A stretch of DNA of 64,000 bases, from assembly GCF_016924755.1 (NCBI RefSeq), contig NZ_JAFFJX010000006.1, forward strand, positions 186,001-250,000, read 5' to 3'. Made by a program: the position numbers and the translations under genes. Of this stretch, positions 52,854 to 60,155 are shown one piece after another (position 1 is the stretch's first letter; every line of letters starts with the position of its first letter). Under the pieces are notes generated by a model. The model ran no database searches. It saw only the letters and a list, made by a program, of their open reading frames with translations, and was not told the DNA's origin. The DNA comes from Longitalea arenae (lineage in GTDB: Bacteria; Bacteroidota; Bacteroidia; Chitinophagales; Chitinophagaceae).

Positions 52854-53684
52854 ATGTTTACGCTGAATTGTAAAGGCCGTTTACTGGTCATTGATAAACC
52901 GTTGGTGATGGGCATAATCAATACGACGCCCGACTCATTTTATGAGGGTAGCCGCTTTATGGGCGAATCGGGGGTGCTGAAACAAGCCGAACAGATGCTG
53001 AAGGCCGGCGCCGATATCCTGGATATCGGCGGACAAAGCACCCGTCCCAACAGCACCACCGTTTCGGCGGAGGAAGAACTGCAACGGGTGATCGGGGCCA
53101 TTGAATCGCTGCATTACAATTTTCCTGAAGCTATTATATCCATCGACACCTATTATGCGCAGGTGGCCGCAGCCGCAGTGGCCGCCGGCGCTTGGATCAT
53201 CAACGACGTGAGCGCGGGCATCGTTGACCCCGGCATGATCACAACCGCCGGGGCTTTAAAAGTGCCTTATGTATGCACGCATATCAAAGGTACGCCGGCT
53301 ACTATGCAACAACACGCCAACTACGACAATGTGATCAGGGAAGTGCTCGATTTCTTTATTCAAAAAATGGCTGAATGCCATCAGGCAGGTATTACCGATC
53401 TGATCATTGACCCTGGTTTTGGCTTTGCCAAAACGCAGGCCCATAATTTCACGCTGCTTAAGGCCCTGGCCACATTCAAAATGCTGCAAAGTCCCATTCT
53501 CGTAGGCCTTTCCCGTAAATCGACCGTATGGAAAACCCTGGGTTTAACGCCGAAGGAAGCATTGAACGGCACTACCGTTTTAAATACCATTGCATTATTG
53601 AATGGGGCAAACATCCTCCGGGTGCATGACGTGAAGGAAGCAAAGGAGGTGATCACGCTCTTAAACCACCTAACCAGCTCCTGA
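52854..53684 (+). CDS. folP: Dihydropteroate synthase
   Basis: A 276-residue TIM-barrel enzyme of folate synthesis that joins para-aminobenzoate to dihydropterin pyrophosphate; it is the sulfonamide target. Landmarks are MGIINTTPDSFYEGSRF near residue 18, DILDIGGQSTRPNS near 55 (loop 2, with Thr and Arg-Pro), SIDTYYAQVAAAAVAAG near 98 with Asp, INDVSAG near 118, IIDPGFGFAKT near 185 and GLSRKS near 217. All main loops are present, so it is expected to be active. It diverges from the DoxX gene across the palindrome. Confidence 0.95.
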   Translation: MFTLNCKGRLLVIDKPLVMGIINTTPDSFYEGSRFMGESGVLKQAEQMLKAGADILDIGGQSTRPNSTTVSAEEELQRVIGAIESLHYNFPEAIISIDTYYAQVAAAAVAAGAWIINDVSAGIVDPGMITTAGALKVPYVCTHIKGTPATMQQHANYDNVIREVLDFFIQKMAECHQAGITDLIIDPGFGFAKTQAHNFTLLKALATFKMLQSPILVGLSRKSTVWKTLGLTPKEALNGTTVLNTIALLNGANILRVHDVKEAKEVITLLNHLTSS

Positions 53685-53713
53685 CCACAACTTTGCCACC
53701 GCCTACCCCTAGT

Positions 53714-53794
53714 GCCAATTGGCAGTGGGCAGTCGGCAATTGGCAGTGGGCAACGAGCCGTGAACAGTGAACTTTGAACTGCAAACTGCAAACC
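53714..53794. repeat. Heptad array in reverse sense (GTGGGCA / GTGAACA type)
   Basis: Consecutive heptads ATTGGCA, GTGGGCA, GTCGGCA, ATTGGCA, GTGGGCA are followed by ACGAGCC, GTGAACA, GTGAACT, TTGAACT, GCAAACT, GCAAACC. The GGCA core is the reverse complement of the TGCC core of the large array at 44906. It lies between the convergent folP and FKBP genes. Confidence 0.8.
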
Positions 53795-53796
53795 GG

Positions 53797-53839
53797 TAAA
53801 AAAAGAAAAGGTGAACTTCTCTTATAGAGAAACTCACCT
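53797..53839 (-). terminator. Minus-strand terminator after the FKBP lipoprotein
   Basis: Stem AGGTGA (53809-53814) and TCACCT (53834-53839), with an inner TTCTC-TTATA-GAGAA stem. On the minus strand it is followed by a T-rich tract (A-run at 53798-53808 on the plus strand). Confidence 0.75.
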
Positions 53840-53882
53840 GAATTAATTCTTCTCCCCCCCTTTAGAGGTTTGGGGGTCGTTA

Positions 53883-54854
53883 TTAATGATTATGTCCGTC
53901 ACCCGCACCATGCTGCTGTTGTTGCTGCTGCGGCATCGGGATATTCGGCATAGCCTGTTTGGGCGCCGTATCGCTTACATTGGCTACTTCAATATCAAAA
54001 ACCAGGTTTTCGTATTGTTTGCCGCCAGGACCAGGCTGTGCTCCATAGGCCAGGAAGAAGGGGATGTACAACGTACCTTTTCCACCCTGTTTGAAATATT
54101 TCAGGCCTTCATCCCAACCAGGAATAACCGCATGGGTTCCTACCTGCACATTGAAAGGTTCTTTACCCGCTTCCATATTGCTTTCAAAAACCTTCATGGA
54201 AGGGAATACTTTACCGGTATAACGGATAGACGCATATTTACCAGAATCGATCCTGGCGCCATTACCCGGGTCTTTTATTTCAATGAAAGTGCCTTCAGGC
54301 CCTTTCTGGTACTGAATTTTGTTTTTGGTGAGGTATTCTTCGATCTCTTTTACTTTAGGCCCTTTCAGGCTTTCGAGCTTTTCAGATTGTCTTTTCTGCG
54401 CAGCCTGCATTTCTGCCATCTGGTCGCGTTGCGCAATGCTGTCAACGGTGAAGATCTCAACCACTTTAAAAGATAATACGAGCTTATCTTTTGGTTTAAT
54501 GAACTCAGGCAGCATACCCTGTTTTTTAGCCAGGCTGTCGGCCAGGCGAACCACTACAGCGCTATCGCCTTTGCGCAGCATGGTGAAAATTTCCTGCGGA
54601 TCGTACACCGGACCTACACTGTCGACCTTTGCATAAAAAGGCATTTGCTCGTATGAGCTGGCCAGTACAGAATCCCGTAATTTATGTACGAACTGAATTT
54701 TAATTACATCACCCCGCTTAACCTTCGGGCCGCTGCCAGTGGAAACGATCTTGTACATCAGACCGCTTTTTGTTTTTTTGAACCCACTGTTTTTACAGGC
54801 TGTCGACAGCAACAGGACTGAGAGGGCACTTAATAATAGAGATGTCTTTTTCAT
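53883..54854 (-). CDS. FKBP-type isomerase lipoprotein (GldI-like), two FKBP units
   Basis: A 323-residue lipoprotein (lipobox cysteine 20, STAC). An N-terminal FKBP-like unit (about 28-135, SGLMYKIVSTGSGPKVKRGD, MLRKGDSAVVVRLAD) lacks parts of the catalytic pocket. A helical linker (QMAEMQAAQKRQSEKLESLKG) follows, then a more canonical FKBP unit (about 185-295, GARIDSGKYASIRYTGKVF, VIPGWDEGLKYFKQGGKGTLYIPFFLAYG). The end is Gln- and His-rich (PMPQQQQQQHGAGDGHNH). It resembles GldI, an FKBP lipoprotein of gliding and T9SS bacteria. It follows nrnA in the same direction with a repeat between them. Confidence 0.87.
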   Translation of the reverse strand: MKKTSLLLSALSVLLLSTACKNSGFKKTKSGLMYKIVSTGSGPKVKRGDVIKIQFVHKLRDSVLASSYEQMPFYAKVDSVGPVYDPQEIFTMLRKGDSAVVVRLADSLAKKQGMLPEFIKPKDKLVLSFKVVEIFTVDSIAQRDQMAEMQAAQKRQSEKLESLKGPKVKEIEEYLTKNKIQYQKGPEGTFIEIKDPGNGARIDSGKYASIRYTGKVFPSMKVFESNMEAGKEPFNVQVGTHAVIPGWDEGLKYFKQGGKGTLYIPFFLAYGAQPGPGGKQYENLVFDIEVANVSDTAPKQAMPNIPMPQQQQQQHGAGDGHNH

Positions 54855-54904
54855 TTGAATATTTTGCTTTTTAATTCAAGCTTTTATTTTAATTGTTGTT
54901 CCAG

Positions 54905-54936
54905 GTTTTCAGTTTGCCAATTGCCAACTGAAAACT
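54905..54936. repeat. Small palindromic repeat (TTTTCAGTT / AACTGAAAA)
   Basis: GTTTTCA, GTTTGCC, AATTGCC and then AACTGAAAACTG form a hairpin whose arms contain heptad units of the family. It lies between the FKBP lipoprotein and nrnA. Confidence 0.6.
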
Positions 54937-54984
54937 GCTTATTTATGAGGTATGATACTGTAAAGCTGACCATACATTCATAGA

Positions 54985-55992
54985 CTACTGTAACTGTAAT
55001 GCGTTTTCCTTGATGGCTTCAATGAAATGCTGTACGGTAACATCGAGTGAATCGCTGCTGCGGCCGCCCGAAGCATTGTAATGGCCTCCGCCTTCAAAAT
55101 AGGTGCGGGCAAAGGTATTCACATCAAAATCGCCCTTGCTGCGGAAGCTCCATTTCCTTTCCTCATCCCGGTCGATCACGAGGGCAGCCAGTTTAATCCC
55201 CTGGATACTGAGCGGGAAATTCACCAGTCCTTCCGTATCGCCGGTCTTGATCTCGAACCGCAACAGGTCTTTTTTGGAAATGGCGATCAGTGCCGTGTTA
55301 TATTCGTAGAACAGGTCCATCCGGTGCAACAGGATATGCCCGATGAAGCGGAGCCGGTTCTCATAGAAATTGTCATAAATATTTTCATGCACCAGGGTAT
55401 GCTTTAACCCGCGGTCCTTAAGGTCGGCCACCATGCGGTGCACAGAGGCGCTGGCCGAAGGAAAGCGGAATGAGCCGGTATCGGTCATTACACCCGCATA
55501 CAGGCAATCTGCAATTGCCGGGGTAATGCGATCGGTATAGCCGGAACCAACGATAAAATCATACACCATTTCGCAGGTGCTGCTTTTAGCGGTATCGCTG
55601 ATGCCCCAGTTGAAAATGGCTACCTCCGGCTGCTGGTGGTGATCGATCAAAATACGGTCAAAGGCGCCCTGGCGCAGGGAATTGGCCATATGTTTGGTAC
55701 GGATCAGCACATTGAAATCGAGGCAAAATACCCATTGGGCCTGCTGTAAGGCGGCCTCGGCCCGGTCGCGCTGCAGTTCGTAGTCGATCACGCTGGCGCT
55801 GCCCGGCATCCAGTCGAGCCATTTGGCCCAATTGGTAGGTGATATTACGGTTACAGAATGCCCGAAGGAGGTCAAAAAATGATACATGGCCAGGGAGCTG
55901 CCCATGGCATCGGCATCGGGTTTCTGATGCGTGGTAATCACCACATTGCGTGGGGTTGTTAACTGTGAATATATGTCTTGTATAGGTTTCAT
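54985..55992 (-). CDS. nrnA: DHH/DHHA1 phosphoesterase (NrnA-type oligoribonuclease / pAp phosphatase)
   Basis: A 335-residue cytoplasmic enzyme with the DHH domain (THQKPDADAMGSSLAMYHFL with Asp26 and Asp28; FCLDFNVLIR; RILIDHHQQPEV near 120; GVMTDTGSFRFPSAS near 165) and a C-terminal DHHA1 domain with GGGHYNASGGRSS near 300. Such enzymes break down short RNAs and 3'-phosphoadenosine 5'-phosphate with manganese. It is divergent from ndk and precedes the GldI-like FKBP gene, a gene order familiar in this phylum. A weak CAACTTTG -7-like box lies just upstream of its ATG. Confidence 0.92.
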   Translation of the reverse strand: MKPIQDIYSQLTTPRNVVITTHQKPDADAMGSSLAMYHFLTSFGHSVTVISPTNWAKWLDWMPGSASVIDYELQRDRAEAALQQAQWVFCLDFNVLIRTKHMANSLRQGAFDRILIDHHQQPEVAIFNWGISDTAKSSTCEMVYDFIVGSGYTDRITPAIADCLYAGVMTDTGSFRFPSASASVHRMVADLKDRGLKHTLVHENIYDNFYENRLRFIGHILLHRMDLFYEYNTALIAISKKDLLRFEIKTGDTEGLVNFPLSIQGIKLAALVIDRDEERKWSFRSKGDFDVNTFARTYFEGGGHYNASGGRSSDSLDVTVQHFIEAIKENALQLQ

Positions 55993-56040
55993 GGAGCGGC
56001 AGCAAAGTTGCAGAAATAAAACCCAAACACCAAAGAATAG

Positions 56041-56183
56041 TTACCAGTTACCGGTTTCCGGTTGCCGGGAAAATGGTAACTGGCAACCGGTTCTCCCTTC
56101 CATGTTGCAAGTTTCAGGTTACAGGGCTGTTTTGCCGAAAGCTTTTCGAATTACCCTGAAACCTGCAACCTGAAACCTGTAAC
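56041..56183. repeat. Two inverted heptad elements in the nrnA-ndk gap
   Basis: Element A has heptads TTACCAG, TTACCGG, TTTCCGG, TTGCCGG at 56041-56068 and reverse GTAACTG, GCAACCG at 56076-56089. Element B has GTTGCAA, GTTTCAG, GTTACAG at 56104-56124 and reverse CTGAAAC, CTGCAAC, CTGAAAC, CTGTAAC at 56156-56183. Both can fold. They fill the divergent gap between nrnA and ndk. Confidence 0.9.
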
Positions 56184-56260
56184 GGCCTTTTATTTTCCCG
56201 GTTTCAAATTACCAGTTTTGCACAATTGCTTTACCTTCGCGGCCAAAATTAGAAGATTGT

Positions 56261-56677
56261 ATGAGTAACCGCACGTTTACAATGATTAAGCCCGACGCCA
56301 TGAAGAACGGGCATGCCGGCGCGATCTTAGACCGCATCATAAAAGAAGGTTTCCGCATTGTGTCGCTGAAAATGACCAAGTTAAGCAAAGAAAAAGCCGG
56401 CGAGTTCTATGCTGTGCATAAAGAGCGTCCCTTCTATGGCGAACTGGTTGATTTTATGAGCAGCGGGGTTATCATTGCCGCCATTTTGGAAAAACCCAAT
56501 GCCGTTACTGCCTTCCGTACCCTGATCGGCGCTACCAACCCCGCCCAGGCCGAAGCCGGTACCATTCGTAAATTATACGCTACTTCCGTTGGCGAAAATG
56601 CCATCCATGGCAGCGACAGCGATGAGAATGCTGCTATCGAGGGTAATTTCTTCTTTAGCGGTCTGGAGCAGTTCTGA
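56261..56677 (+). CDS. ndk: Nucleoside diphosphate kinase
   Basis: A 138-residue enzyme that moves the gamma-phosphate of ATP to nucleoside diphosphates. It starts [20 protein letters not shown] with the family's IKPDA motif, and the catalytic His116 lies in NAIHGSDS. Length and motifs are complete, so it should be active as a hexamer or tetramer. A TACCTTCG sequence (one mismatch to TAnnTTTG) lies about 25 bp upstream of the ATG. It is divergent from nrnA across two repeat elements and convergent with the TraB gene. Confidence 0.97.
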   Translation: MSNRTFTMIKPDAMKNGHAGAILDRIIKEGFRIVSLKMTKLSKEKAGEFYAVHKERPFYGELVDFMSSGVIIAAILEKPNAVTAFRTLIGATNPAQAEAGTIRKLYATSVGENAIHGSDSDENAAIEGNFFFSGLEQF

Positions 56678-56754
56678 TGCGATGCATCTCATCAATTGAT
56701 AGATTTGGATAATAAGATGGCGAAGTCAGAGGTAGGAAGTCAGTTGACAATTGC

Positions 56755-56846
56755 TGATTTTGTGATTTAGAGATTTTGTGATTTGCTCCGGTTTTAAGTT
56801 TCCGATACATCTCAAAATCTCTAAATCCCGAAATCTCAAAATTTCC
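56755..56846. repeat. Octad element with forward and reverse arms
   Basis: Forward octads TGATTTTG, TGATTTAG, AGATTTTG, TGATTTGC at 56755-56786. The linker contains TTTCCGATACA. Reverse octads ATCTCAAA, ATCTCTAA, ATCCCGAA, ATCTCAAA fill 56809-56840. It is the third copy of the 31348/36776 type, between the convergent ndk and TraB genes. Confidence 0.9.
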
Positions 56847-56874
56847 TGCTTCTTAAATAACGTAAGCTTATACT

Positions 56875-57825
56875 TTATAGCGACGCTGTCTTTTTACTGA
56901 TATTCTTCATTGGCGTCACCTTATACCCGCTCTTACGCAAAAGATTGATCACGCCCTGCTCGCCCGGTAAATGCCCCGCACCCACCGCAAATAAAATGGT
57001 TTGATCCTTCATAATGGCCGGCATTTGATCTACCCAATGGCGGTTGCGGCCATATAAGAGAATATCCATGTATTCATCCATCCCCGGATCGCTTTTGTGC
57101 ATCAGCGAATCCATTTTTTCGAGGTTTTGCTGGCGATACACATCTACCATTTCCATAGTAACCTGTTTGTAACTATCGATGCTGTCGATATAATTCACCA
57201 GGTCTTTCGCCTGCTTTTCATAGGGAATACTGTCGAAAATGGAAGCCTGGAACTCGGTTGTTTCCAATCCTTTTATTTCCTTGTTGTATTGTTTGCTCTC
57301 GCGCATGATCAATTCTTCCATCCCATTCTTTTGCGAACAGCTCATCATTTGTTCGCCAATAAGGCTTGAAATGAAATAGGGTTTAAACCGGTTCATCATG
57401 GCCAATGGCAGCGGCACCGAATTATTCTTGAAATAGGTTTCCACCCTGGCATATTCTTCTTTGGTGAGCAGCTCCGATAATTTCTGGCCGTCGTTCATCC
57501 GCAGGTATTTCATGGCGCCCAGCATTTCCCCCAGGTTGTCCATATCGAGCTCGAAGTAGATCTGGTCGCAATTTTTGATGGCATGCTTCAGGCTATCGCT
57601 CAGCGTTGCATCATCGGCACAAAGTACGTGCATGGTGCCATAGAGATAGGAAGGTTTCCTGAGCCCATTCCCGCTGATCTTCCATAATAGTGTGTTATCT
57701 AAATGATTATAGGCGGTTTTCGCTGCAGGAGCGCTCTGCTTCTTCCCCGGTTTGTCATTTTGTCCCAATCCGGCCATGGCCAGGGCCATATAAAAAATTA
57801 ACATACTGGCTTTTTTCGATAACAT
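56875..57825 (-). CDS. TraB/GumN family exported protein
   Basis: A 316-residue protein with a signal peptide cut near residue 20 (AGLGQ). The TraB/GumN core shows LLWKISGNGLRKPSYLYGTMHV with the GTMH motif near residue 67, DQIYFELDMDN near 90, GLETTEFQASIFDSIPY near 200 and the C-terminal ILFAVGAGHLPGEQGVINLLRKSGY with the GxGH motif. The two motifs are thought to form a metal-dependent protease-like site. Its role is unknown; it would act in the periplasm. It converges with ndk. Confidence 0.9.
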   Translation of the reverse strand: MLSKKASMLIFYMALAMAGLGQNDKPGKKQSAPAAKTAYNHLDNTLLWKISGNGLRKPSYLYGTMHVLCADDATLSDSLKHAIKNCDQIYFELDMDNLGEMLGAMKYLRMNDGQKLSELLTKEEYARVETYFKNNSVPLPLAMMNRFKPYFISSLIGEQMMSCSQKNGMEELIMRESKQYNKEIKGLETTEFQASIFDSIPYEKQAKDLVNYIDSIDSYKQVTMEMVDVYRQQNLEKMDSLMHKSDPGMDEYMDILLYGRNRHWVDQMPAIMKDQTILFAVGAGHLPGEQGVINLLRKSGYKVTPMKNISKKTASL

Positions 57826-58106
57826 ATTTGCTTGCTTTTGACCTACCTGATATGAATATGGTACTTTTTTTATTATACTTGTGCCGGTAGGTTTAATACC
57901 TTAAATACGTTCAACAAAGCTAAACCGGCTGGTTGATATGTACGAATTAATTTACGCAGAAGGCTTAAGGTTTAACGCTCAACACCGGTTTCCGCGAATT
58001 GTGCCTGCCGTCAACAGGCAGGCCGGCTATGTTTCCGGCTGTTGCATGCGCATTAAACGTTCTGCGTTTTGTGTTCTGCCTGCTATTATCGCTTAAAGTA
58101 CCATAC
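57826..58106. other. Divergent gap between the TraB and DUF3857 genes
   Basis: About 280 bp. No -7 box with exact match, repeat or gene was found, other than A/T-rich DNA on the TraB side. Confidence 0.35.
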
Positions 58107-60032
58107 ATGAAACGCCTTGTTTGTAGCTGTTTATGGCTTGCCCTGGTTAAACTCTGTTCGGCCCAAAAGACCCTGCCGGAATTTGGACAAATTACCGCCG
58201 CAGAAAGCGCCATAACCGAATGTGCATTCGATAAAGAAGCCGATGCGGTGGTCCTCTTCGACGCCGCATACGCCGATCACAATGACCGCTATAATCTTAT
58301 TGTGAACCGGCGCATCCGCATTAAAATACTGAAACCCCAGGGAAACCGCCATGGCGATATAGCGATCCATTACCGTAATCCCGACGATATTCAATATGTG
58401 AGCGATATTGAAGCCTATACCTGTAATTTTACCAACAACGGCACAGTGCCTGCCATCAAAAAGGTTCCGCATTCAGCCATTTACCGGCAAAAATTAAATG
58501 AAAGGATCTCTGTTGTTAAAATCGCCATGCCCGATGTAAAAGTCGGCAGCATCATCGAATATAAGTACACGACTACCTCAAAGAATTACAATTATCTCGA
58601 CGACTGGTATTTCCAGCGCGACCTGCCTGTTATGCACAGCCAGTTCTCTTTGGTGATCATGCCCAATTACGAATTTGCCTACCGGGTATATAAAAGCGAC
58701 CAGCTGCCTATCGAGATCAAACAGGAAAAAGGATCCGGTAAAATTTATTTTGAAATGAACAACATAGCCGGTTTGCGCGACGAACCGTTTATGGATGCGG
58801 AAAAAGACTATCTGCAGCACGTAGCCTTTCAACTTTCGGGCTACCAGGGCAGCTTCGGGGGCACTACCCGTTATATGACCACCTGGGATGAAGTGACCCG
58901 GGAATTAATGGGCAACCCTTCTTTTGGCGCACAGCTGAACAAGAACATCCCGGTTGGGGAGGAATGGCTGAACAAAATCAAGGCGATGCCTTCGGCATTC
59001 GAAAGAATGGCTGCCATTTACAACTTTATCTATGATGCCATCGGCAGCGATGGTACCAGCAGTATCGCCAGCACCAATGGCGTTAAGGAAACCTGGGAGA
59101 AAAAGAAAGGCAGCACCGGCGATATCAACCTGCTGCTCATTAACCTGCTGAAAACCGCCGGACTGGAAGTATATCCCCTGCTGGTAAGCGAACGGGGACA
59201 TGGTAAGGTAATTCCCGAATATCCGTTCATTGACCAGTTCAATAAAGTAATGGCATATGTGCTTATCGATGGCAGATACTATGTGCTGGATGCAGCGGGT
59301 TCATATACCCCACCCTTTATGACGCCCTTTTCCGTGATCAATACAAAAGCATTTGTGGTAAACCGGAAGAAAGGCGGTATCATTTCTCTTACCGAAACCC
59401 GCAAAAAAGACAGGAACTTTGTTAACATCAATGCCCGGATAGACGAAAACGGGGCACTTACGGGAGAAGCGGACATTCAAAGTAATGAATATGCGCGCCT
59501 CACCCGCATGCGGGCCTGGGAACGCGACAAAGAACGCTTTCGAGAGAACTACTTTACCCGCTACCAGGCGGGCATGAAAATGGACAGCCTGGTAATGCAG
59601 AACCTGGATAATGATTCGCTGCCGCTCCAGCAGCAATTCCATTTTTCCATTCCTCCCACAGTAAGCGGCGATTACCGGCTTATCAATCTCAATCTCTTCA
59701 CCGGCATCGCCAAAAACCCATTCATTTCTGATATCCGGTTCACGAATATCGACTATGGCTGTTTGCAAACGCATGTGGTAACCGAAGCCATCTCACTGCC
59801 GCAGGCGCTGAAAATAGAGAACCTGCCCAAAAATATCCGGATGATCATGCCCGACACCAGCATCAGTTTCAGCCGCTATCTGGAACTAAAGAACGATCTG
59901 CTGCTGGTGCGATATGAAATTGCCACCACCCGCAGTGTGTTCACCGCCGATGAATATGAGTATGTAAAGAATTTCTATAAAAAAATGGCTGAGCTGATGA
60001 ACGAACAGATCGTTTTGAAAAAGCCTGATTGA
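58107..60032 (+). CDS. DUF3857 / transglutaminase-like exported protein, active-site Cys missing
   Basis: A 641-residue protein with a signal peptide (MKRLVCSCLWLALVKLCSAQ). A DUF3857 beta domain spans about 50-245 (NRRIRIKILKPQGNRHGDIAIHY, VKVGSIIEYKYTTTSKNYNYLDDWYFQRDLP). A transglutaminase-like core near 290-420 has RMAAIYNFIYDAIGSDG and then KKGSTGDINLLLINLLKTAGLE, where the catalytic cysteine expected before the helix is replaced by Thr or Gly. A DUF3858-like tail follows. The enzyme is probably inactive or only binds peptides. The ATG at 58107 is used because an upstream start would bury the signal peptide. It heads a tandem pair with the next gene. Confidence 0.85.
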   Translation: MKRLVCSCLWLALVKLCSAQKTLPEFGQITAAESAITECAFDKEADAVVLFDAAYADHNDRYNLIVNRRIRIKILKPQGNRHGDIAIHYRNPDDIQYVSDIEAYTCNFTNNGTVPAIKKVPHSAIYRQKLNERISVVKIAMPDVKVGSIIEYKYTTTSKNYNYLDDWYFQRDLPVMHSQFSLVIMPNYEFAYRVYKSDQLPIEIKQEKGSGKIYFEMNNIAGLRDEPFMDAEKDYLQHVAFQLSGYQGSFGGTTRYMTTWDEVTRELMGNPSFGAQLNKNIPVGEEWLNKIKAMPSAFERMAAIYNFIYDAIGSDGTSSIASTNGVKETWEKKKGSTGDINLLLINLLKTAGLEVYPLLVSERGHGKVIPEYPFIDQFNKVMAYVLIDGRYYVLDAAGSYTPPFMTPFSVINTKAFVVNRKKGGIISLTETRKKDRNFVNINARIDENGALTGEADIQSNEYARLTRMRAWERDKERFRENYFTRYQAGMKMDSLVMQNLDNDSLPLQQQFHFSIPPTVSGDYRLINLNLFTGIAKNPFISDIRFTNIDYGCLQTHVVTEAISLPQALKIENLPKNIRMIMPDTSISFSRYLELKNDLLLVRYEIATTRSVFTADEYEYVKNFYKKMAELMNEQIVLKKPD

Positions 60033-60060
60033 GTTCACCAGTTCACAGTTCAAAGTTCAC
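60033..60060. repeat. Heptad array starting directly after a stop codon
   Basis: GTTCACC, AGTTCAC, AGTTCAA, AGTTCAC begin at 60033, the first base after the TGA of the DUF3857 gene (60030-60032). It resembles the array at 36114. Confidence 0.8.
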
Positions 60061-60112
60061 AGATAAAAATTATTCGGTTATTCAGTTTTGAGTCAATAAA
60101 GACTGTTGATGT

Positions 60113-60155
60113 AAGGGATTGACCATTCACCATTGACCATTCAGCATTCACCATG
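60113..60155. repeat. CCATTCA/CCATTGA heptads running into a start codon
   Basis: Units TTGACCA, TTCACCA, TTGACCA, TTCAGCA, TTCACCA lead straight to the ATG at 60153, whose A is part of the last unit. The presumed ribosome-binding region of the second DUF3857 gene is therefore made of repeat units. No Shine-Dalgarno is present. Confidence 0.8.
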
